Shown one piece after another: positions 27,516 through 34,622 of a DNA stretch of 35,774 nt. Both the position numbers and the translations under genes were made by a program. Each line of letters begins with the position of its first letter. The first letter of the stretch is position 1. The notes below the pieces were generated by a model. It was not told where the DNA came from and did no database searches. It saw only the letters and a list, made by a program, of their open reading frames with translations. Origin of the DNA: a virus; the IMG/VR virus record IMGVR_UViG_3300043425_000450, positions 1 to 35,774 of that record. One strand, written 5' to 3'.

Positions 27516-27845
27516 TCAGTCTCCCGAGTCAATGGAGTGGGTGTCACCGCAGTGCTTGCAGGTGTAACGAGTCAGGCAACGCCCAACCGTCGCAGACGTA
27601 TACTCATGGACGCAAGCCTCGCCTTCGGTATTTAGGCGGACGGTTCCCGTAGGCTTCCCAAACATGTACTGGGAGCCGCAGTTGCCACAAGGCATGGTAT
27701 CCGTAGCAGCGTCATAGATGTGACTGTACCAGTTAGTAGCATCCTTCACAGACATGCTAGGGTAGCGAGACTGACGCGGCTCACGCAGCGTACCATTACA
27801 GCAGGGACAGATTCCAGTTTCCACAGTAGACGCTTGGTTTTTCAT
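27516..27845 (-). CDS. Zinc-ribbon phage protein, unknown
   Basis: The 109-residue protein has CPCCNGTLREPRQSRYP, then ATNWYSHIYDAATDTMPCGN, CGSQYMFGKPTG and a terminal YTCKHCGDTHSIDSGD. Three CxxC pairs form one or more zinc ribbons. I recognise this layout from several phage genomes as hypothetical. The start ATG at 27845 is chosen over a long upstream frame through the neighbouring gene. Confidence 0.75.
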   Translation of the reverse strand: MKNQASTVETGICPCCNGTLREPRQSRYPSMSVKDATNWYSHIYDAATDTMPCGNCGSQYMFGKPTGTVRLNTEGEACVHEYTSATVGRCLTRYTCKHCGDTHSIDSGD

Positions 27846-27846
27846 G

Positions 27847-28032
27847 TTACTTGCTCGGCGACATCGCGACGCGATCCTCGAGCACATCGCGAATATACTG
27901 CAAAACCTCGGAGTCATCAGCATCGCCGCCGAAGCAATCTTCGATCAGGCAGGCAGCAACATCGAGCGCCTCTTCCAGAGCGGCAATCCGATCCAGTGCA
28001 TCATTTATGTTGATCTTCATAGTGGTATTCAT
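27847..28032 (-). CDS. Small acidic helical protein
   Basis: The 61-residue protein starts MNTTMKININDALDRIAALE. Leucine-zipper-like spacing in LDRIAALEEALDVAACLIED and an acidic DCFGGDADDSEVLQYIRDVL are visible. A second in-frame ATG lies two codons upstream. No family recognised. Confidence 0.6.
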   Translation of the reverse strand: MNTTMKININDALDRIAALEEALDVAACLIEDCFGGDADDSEVLQYIRDVLEDRVAMSPSK

Positions 28033-28041
28033 ATTCATTCT

Positions 28042-28227
28042 TTAGTTCGAGAGAGGCAGAGCGTAGACTTCGCCGAAGGTAAATCCCTTCACGCGGTCAT
28101 CGCTGGTCTTGGCGTACAGGCTGAAGTGGCGACCGTCAACGGACACGATAGTCCACTGTTCGTCTTCGTACCAGAACTTCTTGCCGATATGCGCAACATT
28201 GGTAAAGAGGGTATGGAGATTTCTCAT
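28042..28227 (-). CDS. Small beta-rich protein, unknown
   Basis: The 61-residue protein starts MRNLHTLFTNVAHIGKKFWY. The start ATG follows AAGGAACG. Strands (FWYEDEQWTIVSVDGRHFSL, GFTFGEVYALPL) suggest a compact SH3-like domain. No family recognised. Confidence 0.6.
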   Translation of the reverse strand: MRNLHTLFTNVAHIGKKFWYEDEQWTIVSVDGRHFSLYAKTSDDRVKGFTFGEVYALPLSN

Positions 28228-28237
28228 ATTTCGTTCC

Positions 28238-28456
28238 TTACAGGCTCTTCGCAATTTCCCAGACGTTACCGACGTACGTGAACTCAGCGGGGTCGCGCCA
28301 CGCCGTGATCAACTGCCCGAATTCGTTGTATTCCTTCTTGGAAACTTTCTTCGGGAACTGAACGGACAACTCGCCCCTGTTCGTGACTGCTTCGACGACG
28401 CAGACCGTACCGTGAACCGTCTTGACGAGATCCATGGGCTGGAACTTTCTCTTCAT
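28238..28456 (-). CDS. Small SH3/KOW-like protein
   Basis: The 72-residue protein starts MKRKFQPMDLVKTVHGTVCV. The alternation VKTVHGTVCVVEAVTNRGEL, SVQFPKK is a five-strand barrel pattern; EFTYVGNVWEIAKSL closes it. Start after the cassette leader AAGGAAGC. Function unknown. Confidence 0.6.
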   Translation of the reverse strand: MKRKFQPMDLVKTVHGTVCVVEAVTNRGELSVQFPKKVSKKEYNEFGQLITAWRDPAEFTYVGNVWEIAKSL

Positions 28457-28483
28457 ATTTGCTTCCTTATTCATCATAGTTTC

Positions 28484-28511
28484 ATTATACCTGAACCGAT
28501 GAAAAAGTAAA
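28484..28511 (-). promoter_or_regulatory. Early-cassette promoter
   Basis: TTTACT (28511-28506), 16 bp, TATAAT (28489-28484), preceded by the 23-bp element overlapping the upstream TAA stop. Confidence 0.8.
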
Positions 28512-28539
28512 TCGCCGAATCTCTAATAGAATCAATGAC

Positions 28540-28890
28540 TTACGCAGTCCTCTTGAAATACCCGAACGGGACGCCCAGCTTCCACTCCAGGTCTTCGATG
28601 TCGTCCGCGCCATAGCCATCGAGCAGGTAGCGGACCGCGTCCTGACGCGTGGAACCCTGAACGGCATCCATGGCCTTGGCGATGGCTTCCTCGGCCTGCT
28701 TGATGCAGTGCAGCTGATGCGCTTCTTCTTCCGCGATTGCCTCGTCAGACAGGCGGCAGAGCCAATCCCACTCGGACTGCTTCTGGTCGTCGGTCAGCTG
28801 GGCCCAACGATCCCAGAAGGCATCCTTGGGACGGAAGCCATAGGCGTCTTTGAAAAGGTCGCTGATGATCGATTCGTCGAAAGTATACAT
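28540..28890 (-). CDS. Early-region helical protein, unknown
   Basis: The 116-residue protein starts MYTFDESIISDLFKDAYGFR. FWDRWAQLTDDQKQSEWDWL resembles a block seen in other phage hypotheticals. A middle Ala/Glu-rich helix with HQLHCIKQAEEAIAKAM and a C-terminal GYGADDIEDLEWKLGVPFGY follow. Its stop lies in the next cassette. Confidence 0.65.
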   Translation of the reverse strand: MYTFDESIISDLFKDAYGFRPKDAFWDRWAQLTDDQKQSEWDWLCRLSDEAIAEEEAHQLHCIKQAEEAIAKAMDAVQGSTRQDAVRYLLDGYGADDIEDLEWKLGVPFGYFKRTA

Positions 28891-28902
28891 GCGAGTTTCC
28901 TA

Positions 28903-29118
28903 TTAGCCCATTCCGAACATGCCGAACATGCTTTCGTATTCTTCGGTTCCGCCTACGTCGTAGGCGAACTTTCCGTTAACGTAAAGAATCGTGTCTGAGT
29001 CCCTGAGCTCTACCTTCTTACCGTTGTAGATAGCCCGAAGGTATACGTCGCCGCGCTTGAACGCGATCGCCTTCCATTCCGCCTTCGTGAGGATCTCGAA
29101 AGCTTCCGCCTTCTTCAT
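28903..29118 (-). CDS. Small protein with Gly/Met-rich tail
   Basis: The 71-residue protein starts MKKAEAFEILTKAEWKAIAF. Strands YLRAIYNGKKVELRDSDTIL, YVNGKFAYDV and an ending ESMFGMFGMG follow. The ATG follows the cassette leader AAGGAAGTAAAG. No family recognised. Confidence 0.6.
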   Translation of the reverse strand: MKKAEAFEILTKAEWKAIAFKRGDVYLRAIYNGKKVELRDSDTILYVNGKFAYDVGGTEEYESMFGMFGMG

Positions 29119-29145
29119 CTTTACTTCCTTATTCATCATAGACTC

Positions 29146-29173
29146 AGTATACCTGAACCGATGAAAAAGGCAA
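29146..29173 (-). promoter_or_regulatory. Early-cassette promoter
   Basis: TTGCCT (29173-29168), 16 bp, TATACT (29151-29146), with the element GTAAGTTATTGATTTTATTA upstream. Confidence 0.78.
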
Positions 29174-29201
29174 TAGGGGAAACTCTAATAAAATCAATAA
29201 C

Positions 29202-29450
29202 TTACGCACGCCCCAGTTTTCGGACTGAATCTGCGCACAGGGAAGCCGCTGCACCCCGATCAGGCTCATAGGCTCCATAGTACCGTTCCCACTCGTCGCA
29301 CTCTTTAGCGGCTGCTTCGATGCGGTTTGCCTCAATCAGTCTGGCGAACCGCAGAATAGCCTCATTGTCCCATGTGTCTGGGACTCCATCTGAGTGAAGT
29401 CCCGCCTCATAAGCAAAATCCTGAATGTCAAGATCCGTGAGTTTACTCAT
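29202..29450 (-). CDS. FA-(R/E)LI paralogue family member
   Basis: The 82-residue protein starts MSKLTDLDIQDFAYEAGLHS. It carries the shared pattern of a family repeated in this region: an N-terminal helix ending in (E/Q)AG, a variable linker, then RFARLIEANRIEAAAKECDE. Its TAA stop opens the next cassette. Function unknown. Confidence 0.65.
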   Translation of the reverse strand: MSKLTDLDIQDFAYEAGLHSDGVPDTWDNEAILRFARLIEANRIEAAAKECDEWERYYGAYEPDRGAAASLCADSVRKLGRA

Positions 29451-29619
29451 AGGTGTCGAAGAAGAACCACTCGCCGATTTCTTGCATCACTGCCTCGTGG
29501 ATGGCTTCCTTGACAGTCTGATCATCTGGCGTGTCGGTGTGCTTGTACGCCCTCGACATACCCATCATGATACCATCCTCGATGCAACGTTCCAGCAACA
29601 TGTAAGTTTTAGCCTTCAT
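29443..29619 (-). CDS. 58-residue conserved phage protein
   Basis: Direct translation gives MKAKTYMLLERCIEDGIMMG, then MSRAYKHTDTPDDQTVKEAI and HEAVMQEIGEWFFF. The LLERCIEDG...Y-RAYKHTD...I...V-EWF layout is a small family I know from many phages. It overlaps both neighbours. Function unknown. Confidence 0.8.
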   Translation of the reverse strand: MKAKTYMLLERCIEDGIMMGMSRAYKHTDTPDDQTVKEAIHEAVMQEIGEWFFFDTYE

Positions 29620-29953
29620 AATTCATCTCCAACCAGTTAGTGTTTTCGGGCATCATTTCCAACGTAGATCCAGCGTGAGCGTATTCCTTGATCGCATGGT
29701 TGAGAATGCTCTGAGAGTATGAACTCGTACCATAGCACTTCTCGTGGCACCTGTAAGTAGATCCAGATGTGCCAACAAAGTAGAAGATCTCGCCCCCCAC
29801 TTCCTTGTAGCAATCGGTGATGCCGCTGTTCATGCGCCATGAGTCGCTACCAGCAAAGCCACCGTACCAAGAACCCATGACCCTATACCAAGCCTTGCCT
29901 TTCTTGGGTGTGACCTTCAACACAACCCAAAGATCTGGTGTGTATTCACTCAT
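29609..29953 (-). CDS. Conserved phage protein, unknown
   Basis: The 114-residue protein starts MSEYTPDLWVVLKVTPKKGK. Its core WYRVMGSWYGGFAGSDSWRM, NSGITDCYKEVGG and YGTSSYSQSILNH match a phage hypothetical family I recognise. Probably beta-rich. Start ATG at 29953 after GGGGAG. Confidence 0.8.
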   Translation of the reverse strand: MSEYTPDLWVVLKVTPKKGKAWYRVMGSWYGGFAGSDSWRMNSGITDCYKEVGGEIFYFVGTSGSTYRCHEKCYGTSSYSQSILNHAIKEYAHAGSTLEMMPENTNWLEMNYEG

Positions 29954-30132
29954 CAATATGCTCCCCAGTCTTTAATTTCTTGGGCTTCACGCCTTGCTTC
30001 GTTGTAGCCGCTAGTATATACCCGTTCTAGCAGATGAGTCAAACACTTTGCTTCTAGTTCATTCCAGCCACCTTGGATCAGTCCTTCGATGGCAGAATCT
30101 ACAATCATTTTTCTGTAGTCAGCGTCTAGCAT
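29953..30132 (-). CDS. Small helical protein
   Basis: The 59-residue protein starts MLDADYRKMIVDSAIEGLIQ. I choose the ATG at 30132 with GGAG six bases upstream; a TTG four codons earlier is possible. It ends EARREAQEIKDWGAY; helical, no family. Confidence 0.6.
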   Translation of the reverse strand: MLDADYRKMIVDSAIEGLIQGGWNELEAKCLTHLLERVYTSGYNEARREAQEIKDWGAY

Positions 30133-30196
30133 AACTTGCTCCAAGGCAAAACATTACGAAACTCCAAGTAACTAAAATACATAAGTTCCAGAGCAT
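30119..30196 (-). CDS. 25-residue membrane micro-protein (candidate)
   Basis: The frame reads MLWNLCILVTWSFVMFCLGA and a short basic tail. It begins in a TGATG overlap with the upstream stop and ends inside the next gene. The hydrophobic helix supports it, but the size makes it uncertain. Confidence 0.45.
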   Translation of the reverse strand: MLWNLCILVTWSFVMFCLGASYARR

Positions 30197-30384
30197 CACT
30201 TGCTCACTTGTTGAAGGTTCATCAGCAACATCATCTGTGCTTCTGTCATATGGCAAGTATAGCCGTCATGCGTTTGAACAAAACGAATTTCAGTTCGAGT
30301 ATACTTGTCGCGCTCAATAATCATGGTCTTGTTGCCATTCATATGTTCGCCGTTCTTATCGTATTCAGCAATTAGAAGTCGCAT
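30196..30384 (-). CDS. Small protein, unknown
   Basis: The 62-residue protein starts MRLLIAEYDKNGEHMNGNKT, then TEIRFVQTHDGYTCHMTEAQ. Beta-strands are followed by a Met/Leu-rich helix. ATG at 30384 overlaps the upstream stop. No family. Confidence 0.6.
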   Translation of the reverse strand: MRLLIAEYDKNGEHMNGNKTMIIERDKYTRTEIRFVQTHDGYTCHMTEAQMMLLMNLQQVSK

Positions 30385-30572
30385 CACATAGTATCCTTTA
30401 GATACTTGACCTGAGCAATTGCATCAGCATCTCGCCCATGCCACTCTAGGTTGTCAATTGCGGCTTGAAGCACTAATTGAGCATACCGATATCGAGTGTA
30501 AGGACCACCGAAGTCTTCCTTGGTGTCCTGTAGTGCCTGATTCCACAAATCGTCAAGTTGAAAATTCTTCAC
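30384..30572 (-). CDS. Small protein, unknown
   Basis: The 62-residue protein starts at a GTG at 30572 preceded by GGGGGAAG (MKNFQLDDLWNQALQDTKED). Tyr/Arg-rich centre (YTRYRYAQLVLQAAIDNLEW). It overlaps the next gene's start. No family recognised. Confidence 0.6.
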   Translation of the reverse strand: MKNFQLDDLWNQALQDTKEDFGGPYTRYRYAQLVLQAAIDNLEWHGRDADAIAQVKYLKDTM

Positions 30573-30739
30573 GGCAACTTCCCCCACGCTTCATTGCGCC
30601 CTTGACGAAGATAATCATTTTCATCCGTCAACGTGGCAATCTTTTGTGCAGCATATTCCAGCAGCATAGACAATGGAATATTGTCTTTGTATTGCTCTTT
30701 AGCGATTCGCAGGGTATTGATTAGTTCTTGCGTATTCAT
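30569..30739 (-). CDS. 56-residue helical protein
   Basis: Direct translation gives MNTQELINTLRIAKEQYKDN, IPLSMLLEYAAQKIATLTDE and NDYLRQGRNEAWGKLP. An amphipathic helical protein. It overlaps the next gene by 4 nt (GTGA). No family recognised. Confidence 0.65.
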   Translation of the reverse strand: MNTQELINTLRIAKEQYKDNIPLSMLLEYAAQKIATLTDENDYLRQGRNEAWGKLP

Positions 30740-30754
30740 GGTGTTGAATTCCTG

Positions 30755-30940
30755 TTAGCACATCAAAAGTTCATGAACATCGAAGTCAGCGTAGACAATA
30801 TGCTTGAGTTTGTTCAACTGCTGAACCCTAGCGCGAGCAGCCTCCACATTATCGTAGACTGCTTCAATCTTGCGTTGCTCAGTTCCACGCTCTCCAAAGC
30901 CTTCGTATCGTTCATCGTAGTATACAACAAAAACATTCAT
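30755..30940 (-). CDS. Small alpha/beta protein
   Basis: The 61-residue protein starts MNVFVVYYDERYEGFGERGT, then EAARARVQQLNKLKHIVYAD. A strand-helix-strand fold is likely. Start ATG overlaps the upstream TGA. No family recognised. Confidence 0.65.
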   Translation of the reverse strand: MNVFVVYYDERYEGFGERGTEQRKIEAVYDNVEAARARVQQLNKLKHIVYADFDVHELLMC

Positions 30941-31107
30941 GGTCGATACTCCAGTTTGATACAGTGCCAGCCATTACGCTTTGCCCACCACATCTTGCGG
31001 ATAGCGGCGAACAGGCTTTCGCCAGCGTAAAGTTGCAACCAACGATACGAACTATACGGACCATCAACAGGACCATCCCAAACATTGACTTCGTATGTGT
31101 AGCCCAT
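30937..31107 (-). CDS. 56-residue Trp-rich protein
   Basis: Direct translation gives MGYTYEVNVWDGPVDGPYSS, YRWLQLYAGESLFAAIRKMW and WAKRNGWHCIKLEYRP. Two-strand, helix, strand layout. It overlaps the neighbours by 1 and 4 nt. I recall similar small phage hypotheticals but no function. Confidence 0.7.
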   Translation of the reverse strand: MGYTYEVNVWDGPVDGPYSSYRWLQLYAGESLFAAIRKMWWAKRNGWHCIKLEYRP

Positions 31108-31316
31108 CACTTGATCCCCAGATTAGTCCGACGCCACTCCAGACGCTCAGCCGCTTCACTCTCGCCATGAAAGTACAGCCAGTTGATGCACTCTTGCATC
31201 ATGAGTCCAGCGAACTTTTCGGGATTGTCGATGGTGTATTCTGGGTAAGTGTGCTGATTGCCAGCATCATAGTGCCCACCAGCCTTGGTCCAAAGTTCTT
31301 GAATTCGTTCGTTCAT
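31107..31316 (-). CDS. FA-(G/E)LM paralogue family member
   Basis: The 69-residue protein starts MNERIQELWTKAGGHYDAGN. Shared features: NERI-EL-AG start, KFAGLMMQECINWLYFHGES, and a terminal NLGIK-like segment matching the HFGV ends of its relatives. Start ATG in a GTGATG overlap. Unknown function. Confidence 0.7.
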   Translation of the reverse strand: MNERIQELWTKAGGHYDAGNQHTYPEYTIDNPEKFAGLMMQECINWLYFHGESEAAERLEWRRTNLGIK

Positions 31317-31320
31317 CACT

Positions 31321-31530
31321 TCACCTATTCAAAAGCCAATCTCTACGCTCTACGACTCTAACTTTTTTATTTTTCAGTTCTTGACTGCTTAGAGCATACC
31401 AATCTTCTGCTCTTTCCACCCATATTTCTTCGTCCCATTCATGTAGATCAGGTTCATATTTGCCTTTGTTCCAAACTTTGACTTCAATTAACCTAGTCTC
31501 CCCAAACTTTGTATATGGTGCTTTCACCAC
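31321..31530 (-). CDS. Small protein, unknown
   Basis: The 69-residue protein starts at a GTG at 31530 (AAGGATTTGA upstream). It is Trp and Lys/Glu rich (VKVWNKGKYEPDLHEWDEEI, EDWYALSSQELKNKKVRVVE). Possibly a small beta domain; no family recognised. Confidence 0.6.
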   Translation of the reverse strand: MVKAPYTKFGETRLIEVKVWNKGKYEPDLHEWDEEIWVERAEDWYALSSQELKNKKVRVVERRDWLLNR

Positions 31531-31719
31531 TCAAATCCTTGGGTCCATGCCACCATCGCTAACAATATCACTATACGCAGGATTTTTTTTATTTTTGATG
31601 CGTTGAATAGCGACCTGTTCGATTAGGTGGGCGAACTTCACGACCTCATCCTCAAACATCTCCACGACAGGCGTGAGTCCTGCTTGATCTGCGATCTTCA
31701 AGATTTCATGGTTACTCAT
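31531..31719 (-). CDS. FAHLI paralogue family member
   Basis: The 62-residue protein starts MSNHEILKIADQAGLTPVVE, then VVKFAHLIEQVAIQRIKNKK. It has the N-terminal (I)-LA-QAG helix and the KFA-LI helix of the family but a shortened Cys-free C-terminus. Confidence 0.65.
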   Translation of the reverse strand: MSNHEILKIADQAGLTPVVEMFEDEVVKFAHLIEQVAIQRIKNKKNPAYSDIVSDGGMDPRI

Positions 31720-31958
31720 ACATCACCTCGCGCACGGATGGCTGCGGCGCAATCCATGCAACCCTTATCATAATCATCGGGATTGTCTAGACCATATAAA
31801 ACAGCGGTTTCTTCAGCAATCTCCGCACACGCCTCCCGCTCATGCGCGGCGACGAGGGCGGCGAAGCGTTCAATATCCATCATTGCTGGAATCACGCTAT
31901 CGCCCCATGCACCAGCGCCAGCCTCACGCGCAATGCGAATAATATCATCTCTATTCAT
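31716..31958 (-). CDS. FAALV-EREACA paralogue family member
   Basis: The 80-residue protein starts MNRDDIIRIAREAGAGAWGD. A core RFAALVAAHEREACAEIAEE and a terminal CAAAIRARGDV are shared with the next upstream gene, indicating tandem duplication. Cys residues are conserved between the two. Confidence 0.7.
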   Translation of the reverse strand: MNRDDIIRIAREAGAGAWGDSVIPAMMDIERFAALVAAHEREACAEIAEETAVLYGLDNPDDYDKGCMDCAAAIRARGDV

Positions 31959-32212
31959 CACTTATTTCCTCTTGCGCGGATCGCGGCGGCGCAATCTTCT
32001 GCCTCGCACTGCTCATCGCTGCCCATCGAAGCCTTCGCGGCACGTTCGTCACACACCCCAGCACACGCCTCGCGCTCCTGCGCGGCAACAAGTGCGGCGA
32101 AGCGTTCGAGTTCTTTGTTAATGTGAACTCCCTCGACAATTACCGCTCGAATGTCAAAGTTCACAGCCAGCCCAGCCTCCCGCGCCATTCGGATGATGTC
32201 TTCACGAGTCAT
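31958..32212 (-). CDS. FAALV-EREACA paralogue family member
   Basis: The 84-residue protein starts MTREDIIRMAREAGLAVNFD after GGGAGGAAGC. It has RFAALVAAQEREACAGVCDE and CAAAIRARGNK, closely matching its downstream neighbour. Function unknown; such sequences occur in many phages and prophages. Confidence 0.7.
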   Translation of the reverse strand: MTREDIIRMAREAGLAVNFDIRAVIVEGVHINKELERFAALVAAQEREACAGVCDERAAKASMGSDEQCEAEDCAAAIRARGNK

Positions 32213-32562
32213 GCTTCCTCCCAAATCTCATAATACGGACGACCAAGATGATTCCAGAAGCCTTCGTATGCAGCCTCAACATCATCAATGCCTTTGACGG
32301 CATTCATCTCGATGTTGAAGAATGGCTTGCCATCACGCAAGTCAAACTGCACCGAAACCATGTAGCCAAACGGATCACCCATTTCATTGTGGGGATACGG
32401 ATAGCGTCTGCGGTCATAACAGTACACAGTGATATAATACTTCTTTCCCTTCTCATCGTCAATACGTTTCTGCAAAAGAAAGTCTGCGAGTTTATTCATC
32501 TCGCGCCGACTCTCCGAAACTTCATGGCGACGATAACCGCGAGCAATCCATTCTTCGGGCAT
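32209..32562 (-). CDS. Early-region protein, unknown
   Basis: The 117-residue protein starts MPEEWIARGYRRHEVSESRR. A beta-rich middle (YYITVYCYDRRRYPYPHNEM, YMVSVQFDLRDGKPFFNIEM) and helical end (AAYEGFWNHLGRPYYEIWEE) follow. I use the ATG in the TAATG overlap; one three codons upstream is possible. Confidence 0.6.
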   Translation of the reverse strand: MPEEWIARGYRRHEVSESRREMNKLADFLLQKRIDDEKGKKYYITVYCYDRRRYPYPHNEMGDPFGYMVSVQFDLRDGKPFFNIEMNAVKGIDDVEAAYEGFWNHLGRPYYEIWEEA

Positions 32563-32708
32563 TATGCCCATTGACGCACATCTTCTTCAACAATCCACAT
32601 ATGGCTCGACCCATCAACACACGCCTCAGCGGATTCGCGGCTGGTAAACACACCACAAACCATTGGACCGCACCCACGATCTTCTTCGATTACAACATAG
32701 ACTTTCAT
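32562..32708 (-). CDS. 48-residue small protein
   Basis: Direct translation gives MKVYVVIEEDRGCGPMVCGV, FTSRESAEACVDGSSHMWIV and EEDVRQWA. A strand, Cys-turn, strand, helix, strand pattern, like other tiny phage proteins with a V(F)-S-E-A motif. Overlaps both neighbours. Confidence 0.7.
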   Translation of the reverse strand: MKVYVVIEEDRGCGPMVCGVFTSRESAEACVDGSSHMWIVEEDVRQWA

Positions 32709-32908
32709 CACTTTTCTCCAATCCCAAATTCAATCATAATAGCATCAGCGATGTCTTCAGAATCGAAGTAACCATAATTGTCCATTCCCTGCGGAGCGTA
32801 TCGATCAATGATAGCAACGATGCGATCACGAATAACCTTATCAGCAGCACTAATCTCAGTGTACTCAGGATCTACACAAAACCAACGGGCATAACGCAAT
32901 TCAGTCAT
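32708..32908 (-). CDS. Small acidic protein
   Basis: The 66-residue protein starts MTELRYARWFCVDPEYTEIS, then AADKVIRDRIVAIIDRYAPQ. Helical, acidic end. ATG follows the cassette leader AAGGAAGTAAAT. No family recognised. Confidence 0.6.
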   Translation of the reverse strand: MTELRYARWFCVDPEYTEISAADKVIRDRIVAIIDRYAPQGMDNYGYFDSEDIADAIMIEFGIGEK

Positions 32909-32935
32909 ATTTACTTCCTTATTCACTATACATCC

Positions 32936-32963
32936 ATTATACCTGAACGAGCGAAAAAGGCAA
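32936..32963 (-). promoter_or_regulatory. Early-cassette promoter
   Basis: TTGCCT (32963-32958), 16 bp, TATAAT (32941-32936), element GTAAGTTATTGATTTTATTA upstream. Confidence 0.8.
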
Positions 32964-32991
32964 TAGGAGAAACTCTAATAAAATCAATAAC

Positions 32992-33369
32992 TTACAGAAA
33001 CCACTCCCTAGCCTTCTTTTCTGGGTCTTCCAGACCGTATTTCCTAGCGAAAGCCTCTAGCAACCTAACGTCATGGTCTGGTCCATAGATGCTGTTGTGA
33101 ATGTCCAGATACCCAGACAGTTGTGCTGGAGCGTAGGCTTCAGGACCAAACTCAAACACGCCATAGAGCGCATGACGATAGGAGCCTTGGTCTACGATCT
33201 CTGCCTGATGAATGCGCCTAGAAACGGCACAGAACGCCTTCAGTTGATCTTCCTTGCTGAGACTGTTCCAATAGGCTTCTGAATCCTTCTCGACCTCAGC
33301 CATGACCTTGTTGAAGGTATTGCTCCACTCTTGGAGATCATCAGAAAATGACTTCTTTTCTTCACTCAT
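32992..33369 (-). CDS. Conserved phage protein, unknown
   Basis: The 125-residue protein starts MSEEKKSFSDDLQEWSNTFN. YWNSLSKEDQLKAFCAVSRR, GSYRHALYGVFEFGPEAYAP and GYLDIHNSI form a block I recognise from several phage hypotheticals. Helical, cytosolic. Its TAA opens the adjacent cassette. Confidence 0.75.
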   Translation of the reverse strand: MSEEKKSFSDDLQEWSNTFNKVMAEVEKDSEAYWNSLSKEDQLKAFCAVSRRIHQAEIVDQGSYRHALYGVFEFGPEAYAPAQLSGYLDIHNSIYGPDHDVRLLEAFARKYGLEDPEKKAREWFL

Positions 33370-33512
33370 ACAAATTCTCCAATCAACACAGTGTATTCAT
33401 TGCTGAGAGGAATTTCACGGGCAAACTTTTGGGCTTCTTTTACAGATGAAAAATACTCTAACACTTCTTGTAGAGGACTATTGCGCCATTGACGATATAC
33501 ACAATATTTCAT
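33366..33512 (-). CDS. 48-residue small protein
   Basis: Direct translation gives MKYCVYRQWRNSPLQEVLEY, FSSVKEAQKFAREIPLSNEY and TVLIGEFV. Strand-helix-strand, similar in plan to the other 48-residue proteins. Overlaps by 1-4 nt at both ends. Confidence 0.7.
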   Translation of the reverse strand: MKYCVYRQWRNSPLQEVLEYFSSVKEAQKFAREIPLSNEYTVLIGEFV

Positions 33513-33736
33513 CACTCAACTCCGAAATGGTTTTTGATCTTTTGATCGGCACTACGATAGCCCATACTGTCAGTAGGAAGTCCCAACACCAATTGAGCGC
33601 ACTCTCGAACGATCAACTCGGCGAACTTTTCCGAATAATAGTCAACCCATTTATTTGGATTAGTCTCAAAAAAATCAGTATCTAAATTAGTTGTGATTCC
33701 CGCCTGTTCAGCAAGTTCTTTAATTCGTTCGTTCAT
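33512..33736 (-). CDS. FAELI paralogue family member
   Basis: The 74-residue protein starts MNERIKELAEQAGITTNLDT, then EKFAELIVRECAQLVLGLPT and a terminal IKNHFGVE. This is the clearest representative of the family pattern. The second ATG of ATGATG is used. Confidence 0.72.
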   Translation of the reverse strand: MNERIKELAEQAGITTNLDTDFFETNPNKWVDYYSEKFAELIVRECAQLVLGLPTDSMGYRSADQKIKNHFGVE

Positions 33737-34013
33737 CATTCAACTCCAAATAATCTACATCAAAATGTTCCAACAATGTCACATCGTAATAGGTTTGTTC
33801 GCCATCATATCCAATAGCAAGATGGATGTCTTTATTCAAGACTCTAATACATTCATTGATGATCAACTCGGCGAACTTTCTTGCCTTTGCCACACTTTCA
33901 TGATCGGGAGTTCGTGCACCAGAAGGTAGTGTGTCCCATTGCACCAAATCTGCCTGCTTGGCAAGTTCAAAGATTCGTTGGTTCATTTGAGTGATCTGAT
34001 CAACTGTATTCAT
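33720..34013 (-). CDS. FAELI paralogue family member
   Basis: The 97-residue protein starts MNTVDQITQMNQRIFELAKQ; an internal MNQRIF start is possible. It has RKFAELIINECIRVLNKDIH and LLEHFDVDY, the family core and HFGV-like end. It overlaps the next gene's 3' end by 14 nt. Confidence 0.7.
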   Translation of the reverse strand: MNTVDQITQMNQRIFELAKQADLVQWDTLPSGARTPDHESVAKARKFAELIINECIRVLNKDIHLAIGYDGEQTYYDVTLLEHFDVDYLELNDERTN

Positions 34014-34188
34014 AGCCAAATACCCTCTGAAACTCTGCTTCGAGTTCTTCTTCCTTAAACGCTGGTTCCCAAGACTCACCCATGAGCACTTCCCAGTGAC
34101 CAGCCTTGCTGCGACGATGGTAAGGATACTCTGGATCGTCTGTCTTGATGTATAGAACCTCGATGGGTTCGATTCTGAGAAACTTCAT
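34000..34188 (-). CDS. Small protein, unknown
   Basis: The 62-residue protein starts MKFLRIEPIEVLYIKTDDPE, then YPYHRRSKAGHWEVLMGESW and EPAFKEEELEAEFQRVFGYE. Strands then helix. Start overlaps the upstream stop. No family recognised. Confidence 0.65.
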   Translation of the reverse strand: MKFLRIEPIEVLYIKTDDPEYPYHRRSKAGHWEVLMGESWEPAFKEEELEAEFQRVFGYEYS

Positions 34189-34622
34189 CAGAACGTCTCT
34201 GCAGAAGAAGTGATGAACTCAACAAGCATCTTTCCCTTGCGGATAGAAACCTTGAATCCACCAGTGGCCACGAAGGTATCCTCGTTGTACTTCATGTACT
34301 CATCGATCGCAACGTCGCCGATCTGTGCGACCGTGTCCTTCATACGAGACACCGTGGGGCGTCCGTCGAACCAGTCCCAGTCGAGCGCAGCCATGGTCTT
34401 CGACACCTTGTCGAAGTCGAACCGATCAATCAGGTCATTGAGTTGGTTCAGCAGATCAACTCGCCGCAGTTCTTCCTTGGCATGATCCACGAGGCTGTCA
34501 AACTTGTTTTCCAGTGCCTCCAGTCGTGCGTTCACTTCAGGAACGTTCCTCCAGTTTGCACGCATGGCGTAGACAGAGGTGAAGATATCAGCAATCTCAT
34601 CGGCGGTCAATTCAACTTTCAT
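34188..34622 (-). CDS. Early-region protein, unknown
   Basis: The 144-residue protein starts MKVELTADEIADIFTSVYAM. A helical/coiled middle (ARLEALENKFDSLVDHAKEE) precedes TMAALDWDWFDGRPTVSRMK and a beta tail TGGFKVSIRKGKMLVEF. The ALDW-W segment recurs in phage hypotheticals. Its stop overlaps the next start. Confidence 0.7.
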   Translation of the reverse strand: MKVELTADEIADIFTSVYAMRANWRNVPEVNARLEALENKFDSLVDHAKEELRRVDLLNQLNDLIDRFDFDKVSKTMAALDWDWFDGRPTVSRMKDTVAQIGDVAIDEYMKYNEDTFVATGGFKVSIRKGKMLVEFITSSAETF